Of a stretch of 56,385 nucleotides of DNA, positions 9,081-15,802 are shown in pieces (position 1 is the first letter of the stretch; the number at the start of each line of letters is the position of its first letter). The stretch comes from Pelagibacterales bacterium SAG-MED50 (GTDB lineage Bacteria; Pseudomonadota; Alphaproteobacteria; Pelagibacterales; Pelagibacteraceae). The DNA lies in contig JACWER010000009.1 of the NCBI GenBank assembly GCA_014653385.1, positions 1 to 56,385 on the forward strand. Reading direction: 5' to 3'. Made by a program: the position numbers and the translations under genes. The notes under the pieces were generated by a model. The model had not been told where the DNA came from. It did no database searches and worked only from the letters and a program-made list of their open reading frames with translations.

Positions 9081-9731
9081 ATGACATTTTGCCTAGACTC
9101 AATAATAATAAAGCCTGAAGAGGGGGTAGAAATAAAACATGCTATTATTTTGCTCCATGGATATGGAGGAGATGCTAAGGATATAAGTATGTTAACTTTA
9201 AACTGGAAAAGGTATATGCCAAATACAGTTTTTATTTGCCCAAATGGACATGAGCCTTGTACTATAAATTTGTCAGGATTTCAATGGTTTGACCTTACCA
9301 AAGATGATGCTGATTATATCATTGATCAATCAATTAAAGCTGAAGACAAGATAAAAATATTTATTAACGAAATTAAACAAGAATTTAATTTAAAAAATAA
9401 CCAGATATGTTTATCTGGTTTTAGTCAAGGTTGTATGATGTCATTGAATGTTGGATTAACTTCTGAAGAAAAATTTTCATGTATAGTAGGATTTTCTGGA
9501 AAAATAATTGATCAAAATAATTTAAAATTAAGAATTAAAAATTCTACAAACACTTTATTGATTCATGGTGACGCAGATCAAGTTGTACCTTCAACATATC
9601 TTTTGGAAGCAAAAGATTTTTTAATTAGAAACAATATTGAGGTAGAAACACTTTTGATAAAAAATTGTGATCATCATATTCCCATTGAAGCTTCAAGTAC
9701 AGCTCTTAATTATATTTTAAAAAAAAATTAA
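9081..9731 (+). CDS. Alpha/beta-hydrolase, phospholipase/carboxylesterase family
   Basis: A 216-residue esterase of the YpfH / acyl-protein thioesterase family. The oxyanion region is LLHGYGGDA, the nucleophile elbow is SGFSQGCMM (GxSxG), the acidic residue lies in HGDADQVVP, and the catalytic His in CDHHIP. No signal peptide, so cytoplasmic. Natural substrate unknown; short-chain acyl esters are typical. It is followed 47 bp later by the HNH gene on the same strand. Confidence 0.88.
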   Translation: MTFCLDSIIIKPEEGVEIKHAIILLHGYGGDAKDISMLTLNWKRYMPNTVFICPNGHEPCTINLSGFQWFDLTKDDADYIIDQSIKAEDKIKIFINEIKQEFNLKNNQICLSGFSQGCMMSLNVGLTSEEKFSCIVGFSGKIIDQNNLKLRIKNSTNTLLIHGDADQVVPSTYLLEAKDFLIRNNIEVETLLIKNCDHHIPIEASSTALNYILKKN

Positions 9732-9778
9732 CGCCTCTTATTATTGATAAAATTGTATAAGTAAGTTAAAAATACTCA

Positions 9779-10348
9779 ATGAATAATTTTATCGAACAAA
9801 ATGTTTCATTAGAAAAGTGTCCAGCTTTAGTTCTTAATGCTGATTATAGACCACTAAGTTATTATCCTTTATCTTTATGGTCGTGGCAAGATACTGTAAA
9901 ATCTGTTTTTTTAGATAGAGTTATAATAGTAAGTAATTATGATAGAATCATAAGAAGCCCATCATTTAATATGCAATTACCAAGTGTTATCGCATTGAAA
10001 GATTATATAATTCCGCAAACAAAACCTAGCTTTACGAGATTTAATGTCTTTTTGAGAGATAAGTTTTCTTGTCAATATTGTGGTAGTGGTGAGGAGTTAA
10101 CTTTTGACCACTTGTTGCCAAGATCAAAAGGTGGTGAAACTAATTGGGATAATGTTGTAACCGCATGCTCTGCCTGTAATGTAAAAAAGGGTGGGAAATT
10201 ACTGAAAAACTCAGATATGAAACTTAACCAACATCCTTATCGTCCATCAACTGAGGATTTGCATAAAAACGGCAAAAATTTTCCACCTAATTATTTGCAT
10301 AAAAGTTGGATGGATTATTTATATTGGGATGTTGAGTTAGAAGCCTAG
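9779..10348 (+). CDS. HNH endonuclease family protein
   Basis: A 189-residue protein with an HNH fold in its C-terminal half: CQYCG, TFDHLLPRSKGGETNWDNVV and CSACNVKKGG give the two zinc-binding Cys pairs and the His-Asn-His catalytic triplet. The N-terminal half (VLNADYRPLSYYPLSLWSW) matches a widespread housekeeping HNH family in Alphaproteobacteria. No intron, intein or restriction context is nearby, so it is not obviously mobile. The biological target is unknown. The last 4 bp overlap convergent coq7. Confidence 0.88.
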   Translation: MNNFIEQNVSLEKCPALVLNADYRPLSYYPLSLWSWQDTVKSVFLDRVIIVSNYDRIIRSPSFNMQLPSVIALKDYIIPQTKPSFTRFNVFLRDKFSCQYCGSGEELTFDHLLPRSKGGETNWDNVVTACSACNVKKGGKLLKNSDMKLNQHPYRPSTEDLHKNGKNFPPNYLHKSWMDYLYWDVELEA

Positions 10349-10878
10349 ATTTTTTCAGAAATATTTATTGCAATTTTTGAACCTGTCTTAATAATTTTAT
10401 CCAACAAAAAATAAGGACCTTTTTTAGTAGCACCTTTATCATAAGCTATATCTTTATGATCTATTTCATCTTGTCTAAATTTTGTAATCGTTTTTTTAAG
10501 ATCTTTTTCACTGATATCAAGTTGATTAATCTGATTCAGATAGTGTTTGTCTATAACTTCTTCAACAGAAGCAGTGCAAAGCATAGCAGCTTTCTTTCCT
10601 AACAATGTTGAACCAAAGCCTAAACCAACACCCAACAAATCCCATAGGGGTAAAAGTTTTGTTGGTTGGATATTTCTTTTTTTAATTTCATTTTCAAAAA
10701 ACTCACAATGTTCTTTCTCATGCTCTTTCATTTCTTCAATTGTTTTCTTGAGGTTTTCGTCTTTTACAAAAGTATTTAACGCTAAAAGCTGTCCCTCATA
10801 AATCTTAACAGCTCCACGCTCTCCAGCATGATCAACTCTAATAAATTCTTCTACTTTTTTTTTATTAATTTTTGTCAT
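10345..10878 (-). CDS. coq7: Coq7, demethoxyubiquinone hydroxylase
   Basis: Di-iron monooxygenase adding the last hydroxyl to the ubiquinone ring. Iron-ligand motifs are visible: VDHAGERGAVKIYEGQ with E-x-x-H-type ligands, EHEKEHCEFFE, and DEIDHKDIA near the C-terminus. ATG at 10878 is preferred to an upstream TTG at 10884, giving 177 residues. The start overlaps the end of dsbB. It belongs with ubiE/ubiB in ubiquinone synthesis. Confidence 0.95.
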   Translation of the reverse strand: MTKINKKKVEEFIRVDHAGERGAVKIYEGQLLALNTFVKDENLKKTIEEMKEHEKEHCEFFENEIKKRNIQPTKLLPLWDLLGVGLGFGSTLLGKKAAMLCTASVEEVIDKHYLNQINQLDISEKDLKKTITKFRQDEIDHKDIAYDKGATKKGPYFLLDKIIKTGSKIAINISEKI

Positions 10879-11347
10879 AATCAAAATAAACTTTTCCTGA
10901 ACTAATGCTAATTAGCAAAGATATTAAAATATTATAGCTTGTAAGCGATAATCCAAAAATTTTAAATGTTACATCTTTGCAGCTAATATCTTTTTCCTGC
11001 AGTTGTTTTAAAATTTCTTCTTTTGACAACAAATTAGAACCACTTTTCAAATCACAAATTAACGACTCTTGAATAAAACCCTGCTCAATACCTAAGTGAT
11101 ATAGTGATAAAATAGTTCCAAACAAAAACACAATTACAAGTAAAAGTATAAAAAATTTTTCAAATTGATTAAATTTGAGACTAAATAAAATTATTATTAT
11201 TGCCAAAAGATATGGAATTCTCTCAAATATACAAAGATTACAAGGTTGGTGACCTAGGATATACTCAATAAAAAATGCTGATAATAAAGCAAGAGTACTG
11301 ACTAAAAAAATAATCTTAATTAATAATTGTCTTTTATCTTTAACCAT
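10865..11347 (-). CDS. dsbB: DsbB-family disulfide bond formation protein
   Basis: A 160-residue inner-membrane protein with about four hydrophobic helices. The first periplasmic loop has HQPCNLCIFER (CxxC that passes electrons to quinone) and the second has a separated Cys pair (LICDL ... ISCKD) that would reoxidise DsbA. It overlaps the YqaA-like gene upstream by 8 bp and coq7 downstream by 14 bp, so the three are probably one transcript, an apt pairing with ubiquinone synthesis since DsbB uses quinone. Confidence 0.9.
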   Translation of the reverse strand: MVKDKRQLLIKIIFLVSTLALLSAFFIEYILGHQPCNLCIFERIPYLLAIIIILFSLKFNQFEKFFILLLVIVFLFGTILSLYHLGIEQGFIQESLICDLKSGSNLLSKEEILKQLQEKDISCKDVTFKIFGLSLTSYNILISLLISISSGKVYFDYDKN

Positions 11348-11945
11348 TAAATTTTAAAACTAAATATACAAATACAAACACTATAACTAATAAAATTCCA
11401 ATTACAGTAAACCATTTTGATCCATGATTGTTCATATATTCAGTAAATAATTCTCCATATTTATAGGACAGAAATGCAACAATAAAAAATCTTAGGCTTC
11501 TTGAAATTAAACTAACGATTATAAAAACAGGTAAGTTAAAAGCAATTAAGCCGCTTGCTATTGTAAATGCTTTATATGGCAAAGGTGTAAAGCCAGCTAA
11601 AAAAAGGATACTTAACCAAGCCAGAAAGCCACTTCCTTCAGACATGCTTAATTTCAAATCTTTAACTTTATCTTCATAATTATAAAACTCAATGACATAC
11701 ATCGCTAAATCAAAAAATAGATACCCAATCAGATATCCTAAGATACCTCCTAAAACTGAAAATATAGACGCTATTAAAAATATTTTTACAAATGCTTTTT
11801 TTTTAGCAATTACCATTGGAATAATCATCACATCTGGTGGAATAGGAAAAAATGAACTTTCAATAAAAGAGATAAGACCTAAATAAAAATTTGAACTTTT
11901 ATGTGAAGCTAGATCTAAACATTTTTTGTAAAGTATTTGAAACAT
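11340..11945 (-). CDS. YqaA/DedA-like (VTT domain) membrane protein
   Basis: A 201-residue integral membrane protein of the SNARE-associated / VTT superfamily. Typical pieces are FIESSFFPIPPDVMIIPMV near the N-terminus, GYLIGYLFFD, and LAGFTPLPYKAFTIASG in the middle, followed by two more hydrophobic helices. Superfamily members are linked to lipid scrambling or membrane homeostasis; the specific role is unknown. First gene of the minus-strand run with dsbB and coq7. Confidence 0.85.
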   Translation of the reverse strand: MFQILYKKCLDLASHKSSNFYLGLISFIESSFFPIPPDVMIIPMVIAKKKAFVKIFLIASIFSVLGGILGYLIGYLFFDLAMYVIEFYNYEDKVKDLKLSMSEGSGFLAWLSILFLAGFTPLPYKAFTIASGLIAFNLPVFIIVSLISRSLRFFIVAFLSYKYGELFTEYMNNHGSKWFTVIGILLVIVFVFVYLVLKFNG

Positions 11946-12006
11946 TTTTTGGTTTTAATATAAATTTAGTTCTTATACTATTTAAATATAATTAATTGAA
12001 TATTAT

Positions 12007-12091
12007 GGGCGAATGGCGGAACCGGTAGACGCGCACGACTCAAAATCGTGTTTCGCAAGAAGTGAGAGTTCGATTCTCTCTTCGCCCACCA
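12007..12091 (+). tRNA. tRNA-Leu (anticodon CAA)
   Basis: Cloverleaf with acceptor arms GGGCGAA and TTCGCCC, anticodon stem CACGA/TCGTG around loop CTCAAAA (anticodon CAA, reading UUG), a class II long variable arm, and T-loop TTCGATT. The terminal CCA is encoded. The acyl-CoA synthetase ATG follows 9 nt after the tRNA, so processing probably frees both from one transcript. Confidence 0.97.
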
Positions 12092-12099
12092 AAAAAATT

Positions 12100-13830
12100 A
12101 TGAATTTAGACAACTTAAATAACTTAATCGAACTATTTTTTTTTCAAGCAGAAAAACAAAATAAAGAAAGTATCTTTTTAGAATGGTTAAACCCAAATAA
12201 TAAAAAAACATATACTTGGGAGGAGTCACAAAAAAATATTTTAAAATTATCAAAGATAATTAAAGAAAATATAAAAGAAGGTGATAGATGCCTTTTGGTT
12301 TCTGAAAACAGACCTGAGTGGTTTATTTCTGATATGGCTATTATGTTATCAGGTGGAATTACGGTCCCGGCTTACACTACCTACACCGAAGATGATTATA
12401 GATATTTAATTGAAGATTGTGAACCTAGTTTAGTCATAGTTTCAAACTATGAAATGTTAAAAAAATTAAGTAATACTATAGATGAAAAAGAGTTTATTAA
12501 AAAAGTCATAACATTAGATGAAGTTAATAAAGTAATTCATAATTTAAATATAGTAAACAAAGAGAAGTATTTAGATTTTAATATCATATTAAAAAATAAT
12601 TTATTAGAAGATGACGAAATCCAAAATAAAAAATTAAAAAGAACTTCACCAGCTTGTATAATCTACACTTCTGGAACTGGTGGAAATCCTAAGGGAGTAA
12701 TCTTAAGTCATGGTGGAATTTTAAATAATCTTGTAGGGGCTTGTGAAATTATGAGACCTTTGTTTAATTCAAGACCAGTATTTTTAACTTGGCTTCCTCT
12801 TTCCCATTCCTACGAACATTGTGTGCAATTCGCCCAGATAGCTGTGGGAGCAAAAGTATTTTATGCAGAAAAAATAGAAAAACTCCTAGAAAATATATCT
12901 GAAGCAAAACCAACAATCATGACAGCTGTACCAAGATTTTATCAAAATCTTTACAACAAAATTAATACTAATCTGAAAAAGCAAACAGGCCTTAAAGCTA
13001 AATTAATTAATGCAACCCTCAGATTAGGTAAAAAAAAATTATTAAATCAAAAAATGAATTTTTTTGAAAAATTACTTAATTTAATAGTTGAGGTATTAAT
13101 TAGAAAAAAAATAAAGAAACAGTTTGGGGGAAATTTAAAAGCTTTTGTTTCCGGTGGAGGTGCATTAGACAAAGAAATTGGAGAATTTTTGAATTCTGTA
13201 GGATTACCTACACTTCAAGGTTACGGCCTAACTGAAACATCACCAGTAGTAAGTTGTAACCCCATACATAAGATAAAAGTAGAAACTGTTGGTCCACCAT
13301 TCAAAGGAAACCAAGTTAAAATTGCCAAAGATGGAGAAATTTTGGTCAAAGGTGAAAATGTAATGTTAGGATATTGGAACAAAAAAAAAGAGACTGACGA
13401 AGTAATAATTGATGGATGGCTTCATACTGGTGATATAGGAGAAATAGACTCAGAGGATGGTTATTTAAAGGTTACTGACAGAAAAAAAGATATTATTGTA
13501 AGTGCAGGTGGAGATAATATTTCACCAGCTAAAATTGAAAATATGATTACGAATGAACCAGAAATTGATCAATGCATGGTTTATGGAGATAAAAAAAATT
13601 ATTTGGTTGCTTTAATAATTCCTAGTAAAGATTCTTTAAGAGAAAAAGATAAAATTAATAATGTAATTGAAAAAATAAATAAAAAATTAACTTTATTAGA
13701 AAAAATAAAAAAAATTCAATTGATAGATAAAAATTTTTCTATAGAAAATGGTTTAATGACTCCAACAATGAAAGTTAAAAGAAAAAAAGTTATAGAAAAA
13801 TATAAAGATCAGTTAGAAAAACTTTATTAA
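12100..13830 (+). CDS. Long-chain acyl-CoA synthetase (AMP-forming)
   Basis: ANL-superfamily enzyme that activates fatty acids to acyl-CoA via an acyl-AMP. The P-loop is IIYTSGTGGNPKGVILSH; LQGYGLTETSPVV is the A5 motif; GWLHTGDIGEID, DRKKDIIVSAGG and the C-terminal catalytic lysine region (MTPTMKVKRKKV) are all present. The start is the ATG after the tRNA-Leu CCA end, giving 576 residues; an open frame running back through the tRNA is not coding. The family resembles FadD15/FAA1-type synthetases. Confidence 0.93.
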   Translation: MNLDNLNNLIELFFFQAEKQNKESIFLEWLNPNNKKTYTWEESQKNILKLSKIIKENIKEGDRCLLVSENRPEWFISDMAIMLSGGITVPAYTTYTEDDYRYLIEDCEPSLVIVSNYEMLKKLSNTIDEKEFIKKVITLDEVNKVIHNLNIVNKEKYLDFNIILKNNLLEDDEIQNKKLKRTSPACIIYTSGTGGNPKGVILSHGGILNNLVGACEIMRPLFNSRPVFLTWLPLSHSYEHCVQFAQIAVGAKVFYAEKIEKLLENISEAKPTIMTAVPRFYQNLYNKINTNLKKQTGLKAKLINATLRLGKKKLLNQKMNFFEKLLNLIVEVLIRKKIKKQFGGNLKAFVSGGGALDKEIGEFLNSVGLPTLQGYGLTETSPVVSCNPIHKIKVETVGPPFKGNQVKIAKDGEILVKGENVMLGYWNKKKETDEVIIDGWLHTGDIGEIDSEDGYLKVTDRKKDIIVSAGGDNISPAKIENMITNEPEIDQCMVYGDKKNYLVALIIPSKDSLREKDKINNVIEKINKKLTLLEKIKKIQLIDKNFSIENGLMTPTMKVKRKKVIEKYKDQLEKLY

Positions 13831-13948
13831 TTTTTATTTATAAATTTGATTATTATCCGCATAAACATTAACTTAATTAATAAAAAAAAAAAATTTAAAA
13901 AAAAACAAAAACAAAAAAATTTTGCAAATTTACTTTTTAATTAAAGAA

Positions 13949-14005
13949 TTGACATAACTTGTATAAAAAAATAAAAATATATTAATAGCGAATCAACTTG
14001 ATTCG
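13949..14005 (+). promoter_or_regulatory. Promoter-like hexamer and 17-bp palindrome upstream of the lysine-rich small gene
   Basis: A perfect TTGACA at 13949-13954 is followed 17 bp later by TAAAAA, a plausible though weak -10. Downstream, at 13989-14005, CGAATCAA-C-TTGATTCG forms a perfect inverted repeat with a single central base. It ends 24 bp before the ATG at 14030. It could be an operator or, folded as a 6-bp stem with a 5-nt loop, a leader hairpin. No U-tract follows, so it is not a good terminator for the upstream gene. Confidence 0.45.
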
Positions 14006-14029
14006 TTTAACTTAACTAGGGAGCTAAAG

Positions 14030-14137
14030 ATGCCTAAGAAAAGAAAAAAAGCTGCTAAAAAAACTAAAAGAAAAGCAGCAAAGAAAACTAAGAAAAAAGC
14101 TAAAAAGGCTAAAAAAGCTAAAAAAAGAAAAAGATAG
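14030..14137 (+). CDS. 35-residue lysine-rich histone H1-like protein
   Basis: The predicted protein begins MPKKRKKAAKKTKRKA and consists of K/A/T/R repeats; 24 of 35 residues are Lys or Arg. A good ribosome binding site (AGGGAG at 14018-14023) sits at proper spacing, there is a promoter-like region upstream, and a strong terminator hairpin begins 22 bp after the stop, so it looks like a real single-gene transcript. Composition resembles the tails of bacterial H1-like DNA-binding proteins. Nucleic-acid binding or charge neutralisation is inference. Confidence 0.75.
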   Translation: MPKKRKKAAKKTKRKAAKKTKKKAKKAKKAKKRKR

Positions 14138-14159
14138 TAACTTACTAATCTTTACTAAA

Positions 14160-14197
14160 AACGCTTCTCATTACAAATTGTATGAGAGGCGTTTTTT
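14160..14197. terminator. Bidirectional rho-independent terminator
   Basis: AACGCTTCTCAT pairs with ATGAGAGGCGTT (one G-T pair) across a 10-nt loop, followed by TTTTT on the plus strand and preceded by AAAA, which reads as a T tract on the minus strand. It separates the lysine-rich small gene from the convergent CarD gene and can serve both. Confidence 0.85.
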
Positions 14198-15101
14198 ATT
14201 CATCTAAATTTTCTTCTGAATCAGTAATAGGTTCTTCAACTGGCATTTCTGGTGTAGTTGATTTTGGCGTAGAAGCTACTGGTTGAGCTTGACCACCTAA
14301 GTTTCTTTTTAAAGCTTTATCAAGTTTTTTTTGTGTATCTTCTAGAGATACATTTAAAACAATCTGAAACTCAGATAAAATTCTTTCATAAGCTTTTTCA
14401 AATAATTGTCTTTCACTATAAGATTGGTCAACCATAAGATCATCACCTTTATTTAAATCTCTTACCACTTCTGCTAATTCGTAAATCTTACCAGAAGATA
14501 TTTTAGTTTCATATTCTTGTGCTCTTCTGCTCCACATAGATCTCTTTATTTTTGGCTTACTTTTTAAAATAGAAATACATTTATTCACTTGATTGATTGT
14601 TGCTAAAGGTCTTAAATGAGATTGTTTATTCAATGGAACCATTCCATTAGCTTTATCTTTCTCAAACTTGATAACGTAAGTTTCAACGTCAATCCCACCT
14701 ATATTAATTTTTTTAAACTCTGTAATTTGACCAACTCCATGTTTTGGATAAACAATATGCTCTTTTATCTTATATTCTCTTTTTTCAGTTTCTTGTTTTT
14801 TTACTTTTTTAATTTCAGGTTTTACTTCGTTAACTTTTGAAATTCTTAAATTATCAACTTTTGTCTCCTCTTTTGGTTCAGAGATTTTTATAGTTTTTTT
14901 TGATTTAATTTGTTTTGGAGTAATTTTTTTTATTACTTTTTTTGTTTTTTTAGCAACAACCTTTTTGGCTTTCTTAATTTTATCTTTGCTTACTTTTTTT
15001 GTTTTAACAACTTTTTTGAAAGTAACTTTTTTTTTCACTTTTTTCTCAGGTTTGGATTTAAAGATTTTCTTTAAAATATTTTTCGTACTTATTTTGCTCA
15101 T
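14196..15101 (-). CDS. carD: CarD-family transcriptional regulator with long basic N-terminal tail
   Basis: The CarD/CdnL RNA-polymerase-interacting domain starts around [17 protein letters not shown] and includes [16 protein letters not shown], then the helical C-terminal module with [14 protein letters not shown] and ELAEVVRDL. CarD proteins bind the polymerase beta subunit and stabilise the open complex. Ahead of the domain lie about 100 residues very rich in Lys, Val and Thr (for example [13 protein letters not shown]). Start choice is uncertain: ATG at 15101 is used (301 residues); ATG at 15116 or GTG at 15143 are alternatives, and all overlap the end of fdxA. Confidence 0.85.
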   Translation of the reverse strand: MSKISTKNILKKIFKSKPEKKVKKKVTFKKVVKTKKVSKDKIKKAKKVVAKKTKKVIKKITPKQIKSKKTIKISEPKEETKVDNLRISKVNEVKPEIKKVKKQETEKREYKIKEHIVYPKHGVGQITEFKKINIGGIDVETYVIKFEKDKANGMVPLNKQSHLRPLATINQVNKCISILKSKPKIKRSMWSRRAQEYETKISSGKIYELAEVVRDLNKGDDLMVDQSYSERQLFEKAYERILSEFQIVLNVSLEDTQKKLDKALKRNLGGQAQPVASTPKSTTPEMPVEEPITDSEENLDE

Positions 15102-15384
15102 TCTTAAATTTTTCATGATCCGTTGGAGGATCTTTTCTTTCACTTATATTAGGCCAGATCCCAGAATATTTTTTATTGACTTCTAACCACTGCTCGATCC
15201 CGGGTTCAGTATCAGCTTTGATGGCGTCTACTGGGCACTCGGGCTCACAAACGCCACAATCTATACACTCATCCGGTTTAATTACAAGCATATTTTTCCC
15301 CTCATAAAAACAATCTACCGGACAAACATCAACACAGTCAGTTAATTTACACTTAATGCATTTATCATTAACTATATAAGTCAT
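15058..15384 (-). CDS. fdxA: FdxA-type 7Fe ferredoxin
   Basis: A 108-residue ferredoxin with [21 protein letters not shown] at the start (a 3Fe-4S cluster pattern with the second Cys pair spaced as in FdxA) and [16 protein letters not shown] for the 4Fe-4S cluster. The C-terminal extension ([14 protein letters not shown]) is typical of proteobacterial FdxA. It is a cytoplasmic low-potential electron carrier; its partner is not shown. The ATG overlaps the stop of the TerB-like gene by one base; the 3' end overlaps carD by about 40 bp. Confidence 0.93.
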   Translation of the reverse strand: MTYIVNDKCIKCKLTDCVDVCPVDCFYEGKNMLVIKPDECIDCGVCEPECPVDAIKADTEPGIEQWLEVNKKYSGIWPNISERKDPPTDHEKFKNEQNKYEKYFKENL

Positions 15385-15797
15385 TATACTTTTTCTTTTT
15401 TGATTCTATCTTTAATATCGCCCATCGTTGAACTGTCAATATAAAGTAAACCCGCTAATCGTCTCATTAAATTTGTTTCATAGATGTCAGCTTCATTATT
15501 TGAATAAATAATAGACCATAAGGCTTCTATAATTTTAATTTTATCATTTATAGGTAAGTTTTTCACCTCTCTCGTAAAATCTAAAATTTGATTTGAATTT
15601 TCTTCGATAGATTTAGCATCTTTAATGATTTGAGTTATTGTATCTTTTTTAGCATCCAACTCTAAGAGAGTTTTTTTAATAATTTCTTCCTCTTTTTCAG
15701 TATAGTTTTCATCAATTTTAGCTGCATGAATTAATAGTGCACATGTTTTAACTAAAAAGTTTTTTTCATTTTGAGTTGAGTCTTTTTTAAAAAACAT
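15384..15797 (-). CDS. TerB-like protein
   Basis: A 137-residue all-helical protein with two acidic TerB motifs: [20 protein letters not shown] near residue 22 and [25 protein letters not shown] near residue 95. The family was named for tellurite resistance but is widespread and its acidic residues suggest metal binding. No other tellurite gene is nearby. It sits 5 bp after the helicase and overlaps fdxA, so it belongs to the helicase-FdxA-CarD operon. Confidence 0.82.
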   Translation of the reverse strand: MFFKKDSTQNEKNFLVKTCALLIHAAKIDENYTEKEEEIIKKTLLELDAKKDTITQIIKDAKSIEENSNQILDFTREVKNLPINDKIKIIEALWSIIYSNNEADIYETNLMRRLAGLLYIDSSTMGDIKDRIKKEKV

Positions 15798-15802
15798 GAA
15801 AT

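Noticed and set aside
12013..12099. Open frame running from inside tRNA-Leu into the acyl-CoA synthetase
   Set aside because: The first 29 codons translate the tRNA itself; the proper ATG is at 12100 after the CCA end.
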